From positions 1,526,718-1,590,717 of the forward strand of contig JADCRB010000064.1 of NCBI GenBank assembly GCA_021464245.1: a stretch of 64,000 nt of DNA, given 5' to 3'. The position numbers and the translations under genes are program-made. A model generated the notes under the pieces. It saw nothing but the letters and a program-made list of their open reading frames with translations. It was not told the origin of the DNA and searched no databases. This document shows, one piece after another, positions 35,871-48,158 of the stretch (the first letter of the stretch is position 1; every line of letters begins with the position of its first letter). This stretch comes from Carallia brachiata. Taxonomy: Eukaryota; Streptophyta; Magnoliopsida; Malpighiales; Rhizophoraceae.

Positions 35871-38800
35871 CAAAACGATAATTTGAGTAACCTTATAAAA
35901 TTTAGCAAGAAGAGCGAGAAAAACAATCAGGGGAGTTTTTTCCGATTATTCCTCTCCTACTGCGAGTGCAATACTTGTGATTTGTGAAGTCCCTGCAGAG
36001 ATTGGCTACATATATTTATAGAGATATACAGGACCAGAGAACTTTACTTCTCACCTAACCCCCTGCCAGGGGTCAAGAGTTTGCTGTTTTGGGACTGTAT
36101 ATACAGAGAGGACCAGGGAACATTACTTCTCGGACAACAGTTTGCTGTTTTGGGAAAGGTTCTTATTCGAGGGTATTTATTAATTTTATTCTCTTTTTCA
36201 GTGAGTAAATTAATTTATAATTTAATATTATTTAAATATTATTTTTAATTTTTTTATTTAAATAGACTTTATTAATTTTATGGTATAATATTATGAGTAA
36301 ATTACACTTATTTAAAAAAAAAGTCAAAATAAAAATCCTCAAAAAATTTTAAAGTAATAATATATTAGTGCTCGATAATTTTATTTTTTTATTTTATGAG
36401 TAAAATTAATTTATAATTTAATATTATTGAAATATTATTTTTAATTTTTATTTAAGTGAATCTCATTTATTACGTGATGTAAATTTATGAATAACTTACA
36501 TTTACTTAAAAAAGAGAGTCAAAAATAAAAATCTCTTAATATATTAATAAAAAATTTTATGACTGGAGAAAAAATTGTCGGAAGATTTTTCGGAATTGCA
36601 ATCTGTTAGATTTATTATGCAATCAACTAGATTCATTACACAACAAAAAGATAATAATTTTTTCCCTCCGTTTAGTTGCATTTGTAATCAAAACAGTTGC
36701 ACAATAAATCTAATACGTTGCATTCTGAAAATTTTTTCGGTCAATTTCTTCAGCCATTTAACAGGACCCGAACTATATTAATATAGTTCATTAAATAATT
36801 AAATTTAAAAAAATTTAAAGTTAATAAGATTATATAACTATTTTAAAATTATTTAATTAAAATAATTTAGTATTATTTTTTATTTTTTTTTTCTGTTTTT
36901 CTTTCTTTTTTCTATCCAAGAGTGCGTATATCAGTATCAAAATCTTCTAAACAAAGGGACAGCGATTACTAAATAACTTATAACCCACGGAAATCATAAG
37001 GAAGTTATTACCACCCTTGATATTCAAAAAGATGATTTCTGTTTCACTGGATATTATTCTCTGTTTTTTTTTTTAAATTTCAGAACAATATTATTTTCAT
37101 ATTTTGTGAAAGAGTTTCATTATACAATTTAATTTTAAATAATATTAAAGAAGTTATATAATTTATTTAATAATATTTAATAATTTATCTGTTTTTAATT
37201 TTTAATTATCCAGCAATGCATAAATTTTATTTTGATCCTACTCAAATAGTCCCACCAATTATTTCTTTTTCCGAAATTTTGATTTAATAATGCTGATACA
37301 TGAACCCTGTTACAGTTAAGAAAACATGTTATGACAGCATATTACTTACTCACGGCTAAGAAAACACGCACGTTGCAATCTGATAAGCTGGCATACCTGC
37401 TGAAACAGAAAAAAATTGAACCCTGATTTTGAGCACCATTATATTTTATTTTTTTGGACCGCATCCAAATCTTATTTTTGGCACCTTCGGAAAAGAGCAC
37501 CGAAAAAAGCACGCTATCAATCACAAAACTACACATAAAAAGTCAAGGACAAAAGCTCTACTTTCTAAAATTAACAGAACATTCCAGCAATTCGGACAAA
37601 AAATCATCAGCTAAAAAACAAAGCTTCAGCCCCTTTGGGGTGCCATTGCAGAAGTTTAGTCCATCTGTGATCCGTTTTTAAATACACAAATCAAATATTT
37701 CCTTTTATTATTTTTTGTTATAATGACTAACCGACAATATAAAAACAGAAATACAAAAAGCAACATACACCTCAGTCCTTTTTTTTTATTTTAGTTTTTG
37801 AGTTGCATTGCATGCAACATTTCCTTAAGCGTTTCTTCATATTAACATATTCTTTTTATAGGCGTCTCATCTGACCGACAATTCTTTGTAGGTGTTTCTC
37901 TTAATGATTGAAGGAGTGCTCGCTGCTCAGTATCTGAAATGGGGAAATGCTTATTGGGTGTACGTTAGATAAAATCAAAATAGAAACAATCGAATAAAAG
38001 TGGTTAAATAATTGAATTTAAAAAAATTAAAAAAAATTAAATAAATTGTTAAATGTTGTTGGATAGCTGTATAACTAACTGTGTCCTTCTAAACTACGTC
38101 AAGAAAGTGGTGCTCTTTGAAATAAATGTTTGATTTTCAAGGACGGGGCATTTGGACGTGGGAATAACACCAAGTTTAATATTAAATCTTTATAAATTCT
38201 TTTAATTGAGTCTTAAATTTTTTAACTTTTTCAATTGAATCTTATGCCTTTTAAATTCTTTATAATTGAATTCTTTCTATCAACAGCTGTTAGTCAAAAC
38301 ATTTAAAATGTACTTTGATCAAATGAATATGAATAAAAAAATTGTAAATACCGCATCTTTCATATTTATTTGTTATATTATTTTTCAAAAATAATTAAAA
38401 TACTGTGTTTAGGATTTTTTTAATTAACTTTTATTTGGTTAAAGTATGTTTTAAACAGTTTGATTATTCATTTGGTTAAAGTACGTTTTAAACAGTTTAA
38501 CTAACGACCGTTAACAGAAAGAGCTCAATCATAAAAGAACTAAAAAGTATAAAATTCAATTAAAAAAGTTAAAAAATTTATGACTCAATTAAAATATTTT
38601 ACAAAAGTTTAGGACCAAAATTAGTGTTAGCCCTTTAGATGTGTTAAAGATGGGATAGTGGGTGTCACGCAACAAAAATAATTTTTCTCTTTTTTTGCAA
38701 AAGATATATAACCTGCAATAAAGTCCTCAATTTGCAATAAAGTTATTATAATTTGTATAAAAAATTGTTGCACATTATATAATAGTTATTTAATATTTAC

Positions 38801-39602
38801 GCTTTACTGTACATTTTACAAAATTCGTTGCATACGGTACATTGAAAAAAAAAAAACAGAGAGAAATTGTTGGATCTACGACTAACCCTTCTGCCACCCG
38901 ACCCTTCGGTCCATCTATCTACGTGTATGCCCCACTCATATCTTTATTATGTCATCTCGTATGACATATATGACAGTAAGCTACCCCTTCTATTTCTATT
39001 ATAAGATCTTACCCTTTGAAATGAACAGCCTTGTCGTTATTGATGAATGATGATCTATCTAGTATCTACTGGTCTCGAAAAACAGCCCTGTCGTGACTAG
39101 TAGACAGCCCTGTCTTGACTAGTAGATAAATCATCAATTGCAACCAACCGTTCCATAAATCTAGTCTTCCGAATATGCAAAAAGCACGAGTACTCCAAGT
39201 TGCTGCCTACCCCTGCGATCTACAAGTCAAATAGGACATATTTCTATCCTCGTGGAGAATTTTCTTGATGTTGGGCAACATAGCTTCCCTGACATTCAGC
39301 CCAATTTGCAGATAAAGAACAAGTTGACACAAGAAGACTTAGCAGCAGACCAAGTTTGCAGACATGGACGGATCCTAAAAAAATTTTTTAGGGGGGCAAA
39401 TATTAAAATTTAAATTATTAAAATATTAAAATGTATAGTTATAATAATAAAATTAATTTATAAAATGAAAAATAAAAATTATTTTAATTATTTTGAATAA
39501 TAACTATTATAATTATATCTTAAGAATTTTAATGTTTTAAAACTATCTTTTTATATATTTAAATATCTTTTTTTGTATAAGTAATAATTCAATCATTTAG
39601 TC
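35871..39602. other. Promoter side of the UGT and intergenic DNA up to the gypsy element
   Basis: AT-rich from 36170. Short open frames near 36575 and 37342-37681 overlap on opposite strands and have no domain. At 39060-39140 ACAGCCCTGTC and GACTAGTAGA occur twice or three times. A motif ATGGACGGATCC followed by A/T runs and AGGGGGGCAAAT at 39365-39405 recalls the end of some plant repeats but is not assignable. The last five bases (TAGTC) are a TSD half. Confidence 0.4.
36013..36020 (-). promoter_or_regulatory. TATA box of the block B UGT
   Basis: TATAAATA on the minus strand, about 145 bases upstream of the ATG at 35870, with no ATG between that would spoil the start. Upstream of it at 36024-36094 and 36100-36155 a segment (ATATACAG, GACCAG, TTACTTCTC, AGTTTGCTGTTTTGGGA) occurs twice. 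Confidence 0.55.
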
Positions 39603-39857
39603 TGTAAACAAATAAATTATAAAAAAAAAAATGTGTTGGCAGCCGCCAACCTTGAAATCAAGGTTGACAGCTGCCAACCTAAATTAATTGTCACCAACCA
39701 AATGGTTGGTGGCAGACAGGCGGGAGAGGTTTATAAATTAACATCTCCAAATTGAATAAAGGAGTATAAATCAAAAAAAAAAAAGGACAATTACAAAGAA
39801 TTGTAAAAAAATTTCAATTGTGTTACTAATTTTTTCTTATATTTTAACAAAAAGACA
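39603..39857 (+). repeat. Truncated 5' LTR of the gypsy element
   Basis: About 255 bases match 48823-49075 (TGTAAA, AATAAATTATAAAA, GTGTTGGCAGCCGCCAACCT, TATAAATT). The remaining roughly 650 bases of the LTR are missing; an A-rich stretch leads straight to the internal sequence. Since the outer edge and TSD are intact, the loss happened inside the element. Confidence 0.85.
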
Positions 39858-40083
39858 AAAAAAAAAGTAAAAAATAAAAAAGTAAAAAGTGAAAAAAACT
39901 AAAAAAAAAAAATTTAACAGGTGTCCAGCACATCAAATGGCACCAAAGAGAAATATAGCTGTCGATACTAACAAAAAGGCAACGGCTCCATTGCCTGCAT
40001 CAACTACCCTACCTGGGTACGTAGACCCAGAAACTCGTGGACGGACACGATTTCTCGCCGTCCAAACTCAATAAAATATCGAA

Positions 40084-41427
40084 ATGGAGAGTCCACAGCT
40101 CACACAACAACAGGATCTTTCCCCTGACTCTCTTGCCGCATGGATGAATCGATCACCCACCCCGATCGAAGTCGGGGGCAATGCGACGAAACTTGCTCAA
40201 CAGAATCCAACACATTCTGTAGAGATCAACACAAAGGAACAATAAGAGTTTTCTTCCGCAGTCTTTCGCGGAGCCTCATCTGTTGCCGTCATGATGACCA
40301 ACACAACCAGCACAGAAGAAAGGATTTCAGAATTGGAGAACAAGATTTTGCAGCTGATCAGAGTCATAGAGGAAAAAGATCAACAGATTGCCGCTCTCAA
40401 AGGAAAGGCCCCGATCCAAGTTGATCCCGAGATTCGTAAGGAGCAACCATATCCACCCAGTTTCACTCCAGAAGCCACACCAGCCGACGTCTTCACTGCA
40501 GAAAAGTAACCAGGTAGTTCTACACAGCTGCCACCCTCAAATTCTGTAGCTTCGCTATTTGTTCAACAATTGCAAGAAATGAGAGGCAATACGATCCGAT
40601 TGCAACAAGCTACATCCTTCCAAGGATCACAGATGTAAGTTAAACCGTACACCAGATAGATCGAAAGTCTCAACATGCTTTTGGGTTACCAGCCGCCCAA
40701 ATTTCAACAATTCGGCGGATGAGGCGATCCCAAACAGCACGTCGCTCACTTCGTTGAAACCTGCAACAACGCAGAGACTTACAGAGATCTCTTGGTGAAG
40801 CAGTTTGTTCGTTCACTCAAGGAGACCGCTTTCACCTGGTTTATAAGTCTTGAACCAGAATCAATCGACAGTTGGGAACAGCTACAACGAGAGTTTCTCA
40901 ACAGATTTTTCAGCACTCGAAGGACGGTAAGTATGATGGAGCTTACTAGCACCAAACAAAGGAAAGGAGAATCCGTTGTCGAATACATCAACAGATGACG
41001 TGCTCTCAGCTTGGACTGCAAAGATCGTCTGACGGAGACTTCTGCCGTGGAGATGTGCATCCAGGGAATGCATTGGGAGTTGTTATACATCCTGCAAGGT
41101 ATCAAACCCCGAACCTTCGAAGAACTGGCGACCCGCGCACATTATATGGAGATAAGCATCCAGATTTTTGGGGGTACGGTTCCCATCCAGTTGGACCAGC
41201 AAGGAGGCAGAAGGGATATTAAGAAACCCAACAGTTTCGGAAAAGGAAAAGAAGTGATGACTGTTGAAGCCGCACCAGTAAAAGTGGGCGCTAAAGCTAA
41301 GGTAAATCTTCCGACCCAAATAACTTAGCCAAAACAACAGGAAATGTGGAAGGTGACATTGCGAGAGTTGGAGCAAAAGCAGTATCCATTCCCTAACTCA
41401 GACGTCCCCGACATTCTTGAATAACTC
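40084..41427 (+). pseudogene. Gypsy gag with in-frame stops
   Basis: One continuous frame from ATG 40084 (MESPQLTQQQDLSPDSLAAW), coiled-coil stretch ISELENKILQLIRVIEEKDQ (40315-40390), and the Retrotrans_gag core (VAHFVETC, FVRSLKETAFTWFISLEP, LQREFLNRFFSTRR, 40740-40925). It is interrupted only by stops at 40243, 40507, 40636, 40657, 40720, 40996, 41326 and 41422, with no frameshift. Several sit where Trp is expected (TGA at 40720 and 40996) or Gln (TAA/TAG). Confidence 0.85.
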
Positions 41428-42493
41428 TTGGAGGCAAAGCTGATCGAACTCCCAGAGTGCAAGCAACCGAATGAAAAGGATCGAGTCAGCAATACGAAAT
41501 TCTGTAAATATCACCGCATAGTAAGTCATCCAACCGAGAAATGTTTCGTCCTGAAGGAGCTAATCATGAAACTCAAAAGCCAGAATAAAATCATTATGAA
41601 CCAGGAAGGCATAACCTCGGCAAACCAGACGACCATCACTTCAAAACCATCACAAGAAGTGACACACTGTAAGGAGGAGCCGCTCAACAACAAAAAGTCG
41701 ACAACGGAGAAGGTATATGAAGCTCTCCAAACCCTTCTCGCTAACCCTCTGCTGTTTATATCTTTACAATTAATAGAAGTGTGGCAAAATCAAGTCAGCA
41801 ATACTCTCCAAACCTCAGCTGAATCACAGTTATCAAATGATTCTAACTCAGCGGAGCAGCAGGAGGACCAAAATCATGTCGGATGTTACTCCACTATCTC
41901 ATTTTCAGATGAAGGTCTCCTGCTGGGGTCCAAACCCCACAATCGGCCGTTGTATGTATCAGGCTATGTGAGAGAACAGAAGGTCCGACGTATTCTGATC
42001 GAGGATGGCTTGGAGATCAATATTATCCCAAAATCCACCATAAAAGAGCTTGACATCGGTATTGGTGAGTTATCAGACAGCCGCTTGATAATTCATGCCT
42101 TTAATCAAGGAGGACAGAAAGTAATTGGGATGATTCGCTTAGAGTTAACTATCGGTAATCTCACTTCTAGCACTCTATTTCATGTGATCGATGCACGTAC
42201 CACATATAAGATGTTGCTAGGACGACCGTAGATTCATGGAAATGGAGTTGTGCTCTCAAGTCTACATTAGTGCTTCAAGTACTACAATGGTGGCGTTCAA
42301 AAGGTCAATGCTGACTCAAAGTCATTCGATGATTTTGAATCACATATGGCGGATGCAGTCTTCTACACCGACACAGAAAATCTGGAGATTATTCCATCAA
42401 AAGCTACTTGGACTAAGGGCATCCACAAAAAGGGAAAAGCTGTCGAAGACCCTATCAATGCTCAGCCTCAGATTCCGACAAGTGAAAAGCTGC
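41428..42493 (+). pseudogene. Gypsy protease region, first copy of an internal duplication
   Basis: Continues the gag frame. A CHxH-like knuckle region (CKYHRIVSHPTEKC) at about 41503-41550, then the retropepsin block LYVSGYVREQKVRRILIEDG at about 41950-42008, where the catalytic D-[ST]-G is damaged (EDGLEINIIP). TAG stops at 42229 and 42268. From 41938 the sequence is one unit of a 556-bp direct repeat. Confidence 0.82.
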
Positions 42494-43049
42494 CACAATC
42501 GGGCATTGTATGTATCAGGCTATGTGAGAGAACAGAAGGTCCGACGTATTCTGATTGACGATGACTCGGCAGTCAATATTATCCCAAAATCCACCATAAA
42601 GGAGCTCGGCATCGGTATTGATGAGTTATCAGACAGCTGCTTGATGATTCATGGCTTTAATCAAGGAGGACAGAAAGCAATTGGGATGATTCGCTTGGAG
42701 TTAACTATCGGTAATCTCACTTCTAGCACTCTATTTCATGTGATCGATGCACGTACCACATATAAGATGTTGCTAGGACGACCGTGGATTCATGGAAATG
42801 GAGTTGTGCTCTCAATTCTACATCAGTGCTTCAAGTACTATAATAGTGGCGTTCAAAAGGTGAATGCTGACTTAAAGCCATTCGATGATTTTGAATCACA
42901 TTTGGCGGATGCAGTCTTCTACACCGACACAGACAATCTGGAGATTATTCCATCAAAAGCTACTTGGATGGAGGGCATCCACAAAAAGGGAAAAACTGTC
43001 GAAGACCCTATCAATGCTCAGCCTTAGATTCCGACAAATGAAAAGCTAC
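42494..43049 (+). repeat. Second copy of the 556-bp internal duplication (protease)
   Basis: Direct repeat of 41938-42493, beginning CACAATCGG and ending near CACAACTTCG. The protease block here is less damaged (ILIDDDSAVNIIP). TGG and CAG codons stand where the first copy has TAG (42229 and 42268), while this copy has TAG at 43024 where the first has CAG. Because 556 is not divisible by three, the duplication moves the downstream frame by one. Confidence 0.9.
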
Positions 43050-44960
43050 CACAACTTCGTCCAAAAGATGTTGCATCTTTGAGCTTCACTCCAGTCCTAC
43101 GCTATGTGCCGAAGTCAAGACGCCCAGAAGGTCAACCCCCTTTCTCTTATTGTATTGATCTTAAACAGGAGTAAGGACACGGTCAATCCAAGACAAAAGA
43201 ACTGCACAACCTGAAGGAGACTTACACTCTGCTGATACCAAAGATTGAGCCAGTTTTGTCTTCAAAACCATCAAAAGGCTTCATCAGACCACACACGGGG
43301 GCAGTCGAAGGCGGCTCACTTCCAGAAAGAAGAACACATGAAGGATTCGATCCTAATGCATACAAGCTCTTGGCCAAGGCAGGCTATGATTTCTCAAACT
43401 CGAGCACAATGGGTACGCTGCTGTCCACACATGGCGCCACTTCTCAATCATCACAGTCCCGACCTGGCTTAGGTTATCAGGAGAAGTCACCTGTGCGAAT
43501 CACGCTAAAGCCAAAGCCGAGAGCAGTTGATGCACGTGCCATCACCACCACCACCAACAAGACAGGCTTTCCAGTCAAACAAAGAAGTGAAGTCAGGGCT
43601 CTACATTTCATGTCACAATTAGCGAGGAGCTGATTCGACTCATCAGACGGTGAAGTAAGGAGGCCCCCGGAACTTGAAGATGGTGGCCAGCAACTGTTGA
43701 TGAACTCAAGGAGGTCAATCTTGGCTCTCTGGAAGATCCCCAACCTATATTTGTAAGTGCTTTACTTACTGCAGAAGAAGAACAAGAATATATTCAGGTA
43801 TTAAGATAATACAGGGACGTGTTCGCATGGAGTTACAAAAAAATACGTAGACTTGACCCGAAAATTGCGGTGCATCGTCTAGCAATAAAGAAGGGTGTTC
43901 ATTCTGTCAAGCAGCCACAACGACGGTTCCGTCCGGAACTCATTCCACAAATCGAGGAGGAGGTTAACAAGCTGATCAATGTGGCTTCATCCGAGAGGTC
44001 ACCTACCAACGTGGATTGCCAACATAGTCCGGTAAGAAAGAAGAATGGACAGTTGAGGGTATGTGTTGATTTTCGAGATCTTAACAGGCCTGCCGAAAGA
44101 TGACTTTCCGTTGCCCATAACGGAGATCACAGTCGATGCAACAACGGGTCACGAAGCATTGTCCTTCATGGATGGTTCTTCAGGCTATAACCAAATCAGA
44201 ATGGCACCAGAAGACGAGGAGTTGACAGCATTCCGCACCCCAAAAGGTATATACTGCTACAAAGTTATGCCGTTTGGATTAAAAAATGCTGGCGCCACTT
44301 ATCAACGTGCTATGCAAAAAATTTTTGATGACATGCTGCACAAGATTGTAGAATGTTATGTTGATGACTTAGTTGTAAAGACTAAGAAGCGCAAAGACCA
44401 CCTCGAGGATCTCAAGACGGTGTTCGAAAGACTTCGCAGGCATCAGCTTAAAATGAACCCTCTCAAGTGTGCATTCGGTGTCACATCAGGAAAGTTTCTT
44501 GGGTTCGTGGTGCGCCATCGTGGAATCGAAGTTGATCAGTCAAAGGTTGAGGCAATTCAAAAGATGCCTGAACCTAAAAACCTGCACGAGCTGCGAAGTC
44601 TACAAGGAAAGCTGGCCTACATTCGCCGTTTCATCTCTAATTTAGCTGGGAGATGTCAACCTTTCCATCGGTTGATGAAGAAGGATGTCAACTTCGAGTG
44701 GGACGAAGCTTGCAGCAAAGCCTTTGAGAGCATAAAGAAGTACCTTTCCAATCCACCGGTCCTAGGTGCTCCAATTCAAGGAAAGTCGTTGATTCTCTAC
44801 ATTGCAGCGCAGGAAAGATCTTTGGGAGCCTTGCTTGCACAGGAAAATGAGCAGGGAAAGGAGTTGCCTGTATTACTTGAGCAGAACACTAAACGGTCCG
44901 GAGTTGAGTATTCGCCCATTGAANGAGACATGTCTAGCACTGTTTTTCGCCATTGATAAG
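43050..44960 (+). pseudogene. Gypsy reverse transcriptase
   Basis: Linker GFDPNAYKLLAKAGYDF (43346 on) and PVRITLKPKPRAVDARAI, then RT: AIKKGVHSVKQPQRRFRPEL (43882 on), VRKKNGQLRVCVDFRDLNRP, LSFMDGSSGYNQIRMAPEDE, VMPFGLKNAGATYQRAM, catalytic ECYVDDLVVKTKKRKDHLED (44352 on) and the thumb/connection to about 44760. Frame changes at about 43810, 44060-44090 and 44924. At 44924 the sequence holds an ambiguous base N exactly where the frame breaks in SPIE...CLALFF. Confidence 0.9.
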
Positions 44961-45554
44961 CTGAGACATTACATGCAAGCTCACATGGTATATCTCATTA
45001 CCAGAGCTGATCCTGTCAAATATATTTTATCTAGACCAATCTTGTCAGGACGACTTGTCAAGTGGGCAGTAATCTTACAGAGCTACGATATTGTCTACGT
45101 GCCTCAAAAAGCAGTCAAAGGACAAGCTCTAGCAGACTTCCTTGCAGATCACCCTGTCCCGTCCAATTGGGAGTTCACAGATGATCTTCCGGATGAAGAG
45201 GTCTTTTACATTGAGACACTGCCACCATGGACGATGTTCTTCGATGGTGCAGCAAGACGTGATGATGCTGGTATAGTGTTTGTCACTCCTCAACGACAAA
45301 TACTACCATATGCTATCATTCTCGGTGAGTTATGTTCAAATAATGTTGCAGAATACCAAGCTTTAATCATTGATCTTCAAATGGCTGTCGATATGAAGAT
45401 TCCAACTATAGAAGTCCATAGAGATTCCCAGCTCGTCATCAGCCAACTTACAGGGTTGTATGATGTGAAGAAAGAGGACCTTGCGCCTTACCATCAGCGT
45501 GGTCAACAGCTAATGGATGAATTTGAAAGCATCACATTGGAGCATGTGCCTTGA
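44761..45554 (+). pseudogene. Gypsy RNase H and archaeal-type RNase H
   Basis: Standard RNase H with LILYIAAQERSLGALLAQEN, CLALFFAIDKLRHYMQAHMV and YILSRPILSGRLVKWAVILQ, then GQALADFLADHPVP. The second RNase H follows at about 45226-45550, with WTMFFDGAARR, GIVFVTPQRQILPYAI, LCSNNVAEYQALI and SQLVISQLTGLYDVKKEDL. The frame is open from 44925 to the TGA at 45552. Confidence 0.88.
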
Positions 45555-46877
45555 CGAGAAAACACTCAAGCAGACGCGTAGGCTAACCTGGCCACTTCTC
45601 TTACAAAGTCAGAAATTCAGGCAACAGTTGTTGCCAATACTGTATCTGTACGTGTCGCAGAGGACGAAGATTGGTGCCAACAAATCATTGACTATCTACA
45701 GCATGGGAAGCTGCTCGAAGATCGTCGTCATAAGACAAAAATTCAACGGCGAGCTCCCCGCTTCATATATCTCAAGGATGCTCTGTATCGAAGATCTTTT
45801 GATGGAGTTTTACTTTGCTGCCTACGTAATGAAGAGGCAAAACAAGCTCTCGCTGAAGCACATTCTGATGTTTGTGGCGGATATCAATCAGGGCCTAAGT
45901 TGCACTTCCAGCTCAGAAGGATGAGATAATATTGACCAACTATAGTACGTGATTCAATTGAGTTTGCTAAAACCTGTCAAGCTTGTCAATTTCATGCCAA
46001 TTACATACATCAACTACCGGAACCACTGCATCCAACTGTCTCGTCCTGACCCTTTGAAGCTTGGGGTCTTGACTTAGTGGGACCCTTACCAAAGTCACCC
46101 CTGGGTCACCTGTACATCCTCGCAGCAACAGACTACTTCTCAAAATGGGCCGAAACTATTCCACATAGAGAGGTAAAGAAGGAACATGTTGCCAATTTCA
46201 TCCGTATGGAGTCCCTCGATTCATCATCACTGATAATGGTAAGCAGTTCTACAACAGCTTGATCAAAAAGCTCTGCGAGAAGTTCAAGTTCAAGCAATAC
46301 AAGTCATCCATGTACAATGCCCCGGCTAATGGCTTGGCTGAAGCATTCAACAAGACTTTATGCAACCTATTGCAGAAGAGATTGGCATGACAAAATTTCG
46401 GAGGCATTATGGGTGTATCGTACAACTTACTGGACTCCAACACAAGCGACACCATACTCACTTGTCTACGGTGTCGAAGCAATACTGCCTTTGGAAACAC
46501 AGATTCCATCTCTCCGTATGGCTGTTCTGGAAGGACTCACACAGGAGGAGAATGCTCGCCTACGTCTGGATGAGTTAGAAGCCCTCGATGAAAGGAGGCT
46601 TGAAGCACAACAACAACTTGAGTGCTACCAAGCCCGGCTCACCAACACGTTCAACCGCAGGGTCCGCCCTCGATCTTTTCAAGTTGGAGACCTTGTTCTT
46701 GCAGTACGACGACCCATCAACATGAAGCATCGGCCTGGTGACAAGCTTACTTCCAAATGGGACGGGCCATACTTAGTGCAGGAGGCCTATACTCACAATG
46801 CTTACATGCTATCAGACCAAGAAGGCGTCCGAATCGGCCTAATCAATGGTAAATTTCTGAAACAGTATTATGTGTAA
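45555..46877 (+). pseudogene. Gypsy integrase
   Basis: HHCC zinc region around 45815-46010 (EAHSDVCGGYQ; CQACQFHANYIHQLPEPLH), the first Asp in GLDLVGPLPKSPLGHLYIL near 46065, the second in TDNGKQFYNSLIKKLCEKFK near 46233, and the Glu in NGLAEAFNKT near 46330. The C-terminal domain is open from 46317: DKLTSKWDGPYLVQEAYT and a terminal KQYYV with TAA at 46875. A Trp codon is TGA at about 46048 (before PFEAWG). Several frame changes between 45555 and 46310. Confidence 0.88.
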
Positions 46878-47144
46878 ATATGTTCAAAAAAAAAGAAAAA
46901 AAAAATCAAAAAATAGAAAAAAAAATAAAAAAAAATGTTGGGAAGTCCTGATCTAAAAGTCCAAGCAAAAATCCAAACCCGAAAATCCAAGCCCAAACAC
47001 TTGAGCCCAATTCAGAAAACTCAAAGCCCAACTCAAAAGCATGAAAACTAAGTTCAAACTCAAAACCCAAACACTCGACCCAAATCCAATTCAAAGCCCA
47101 AAACCCAAAAATTTCAAGTTCCAGACACAGTCCAGAACTCAAAT

Positions 47145-47372
47145 TCAAAATCCAATCCAACTCCTGGCCCGCATGAGTATAAACTGTGAACGATCCAAAA
47201 ATATAAAAGCGACAGAGGGTTTAAGTCTGAAACCTAGCATCAGTCTTAATCGATCTTCACCACATACCAGACATTTACTCCTTTGCCACACGAAAGATGG
47301 AACCAGTTGCAGAACCTCAAGACAAAGGAGAAGAAAAGTCACTCCGCACAAGGTGGCAACCAACCATGGCAC
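47145..47372 (-). other. Conserved antisense ORF, gypsy copy
   Basis: 76 codons: MPWLVATLCGVTF, PSFVWQRSKCLVCGEDRLRL and MLGFRLKPSVAFIFL. Partner of the frame at 20621-20953. No domain recognised. A sense frame over the same bases is also open (47041-47406), so coding strand cannot be decided by eye. Confidence 0.3.
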
Positions 47373-48158
47373 AACTGAAAATTTTGGAGGAAGTCTTCCA
47401 CAATAATGGAGGTATTATTTCTAATGCATCTCAGATTTACCAACTTATCTCACAATGATGCCAGCTCAGGGCAATTGAAGGAAAAAATTTGTTTTATTGG
47501 TTTAAGAATCGGAGAAGCAGGAGAAACCAGCACTGAGAACTACTTTTTCCAAAGCACAGTCTGTCGTTCCGATAGTAGATCCCACCGGTATAGCTTCGCC
47601 CTCAAATGAAGCAGGTCCGAGTTCTGCCACTGCAATGGCCTCTTCAGGCTATAACGATCAAAGCAGTAGCCTGTGGGAGCATGCGTATTGGTTCTGGTGG
47701 TCTTATGGAGTCAGTCAAAAGTTCATCCCTCCTAAGTACTTAAGTTTATGAGAGACTTTTTTAACAGAAAGAAGTCGTTCCGGCGAAATTTTGCCTCTCT
47801 TTCCAGAATATTCAGGCAGCATCAACCAGCCGGAAAGCGACGTCAACATCATCGGCACACCAGACGAGGTCGAGCTTGACTTGGAGCTACGCCTCGGGCC
47901 CCGCTAGGACGGCTGACAAGATAAGGTGCAACGACTTCTGCAGCACACGACAACGACTTCTGCAACACACGGTAACGACTTTCGTGACACGCGTCAGCCG
48001 CTGCCTCTTTTGTCTCTTATGCGGGAAAGGGATGTGAATGACCATACTCGATTCTGCCTACCTCCTTTTTTGTTTAAAAAAAAACTCTTTATGTTATATA
48101 TATATCCTGCATGTCCGAGCCATAATACTCACCCCTCAGCTCTTCTTCTCAAAAGAAA

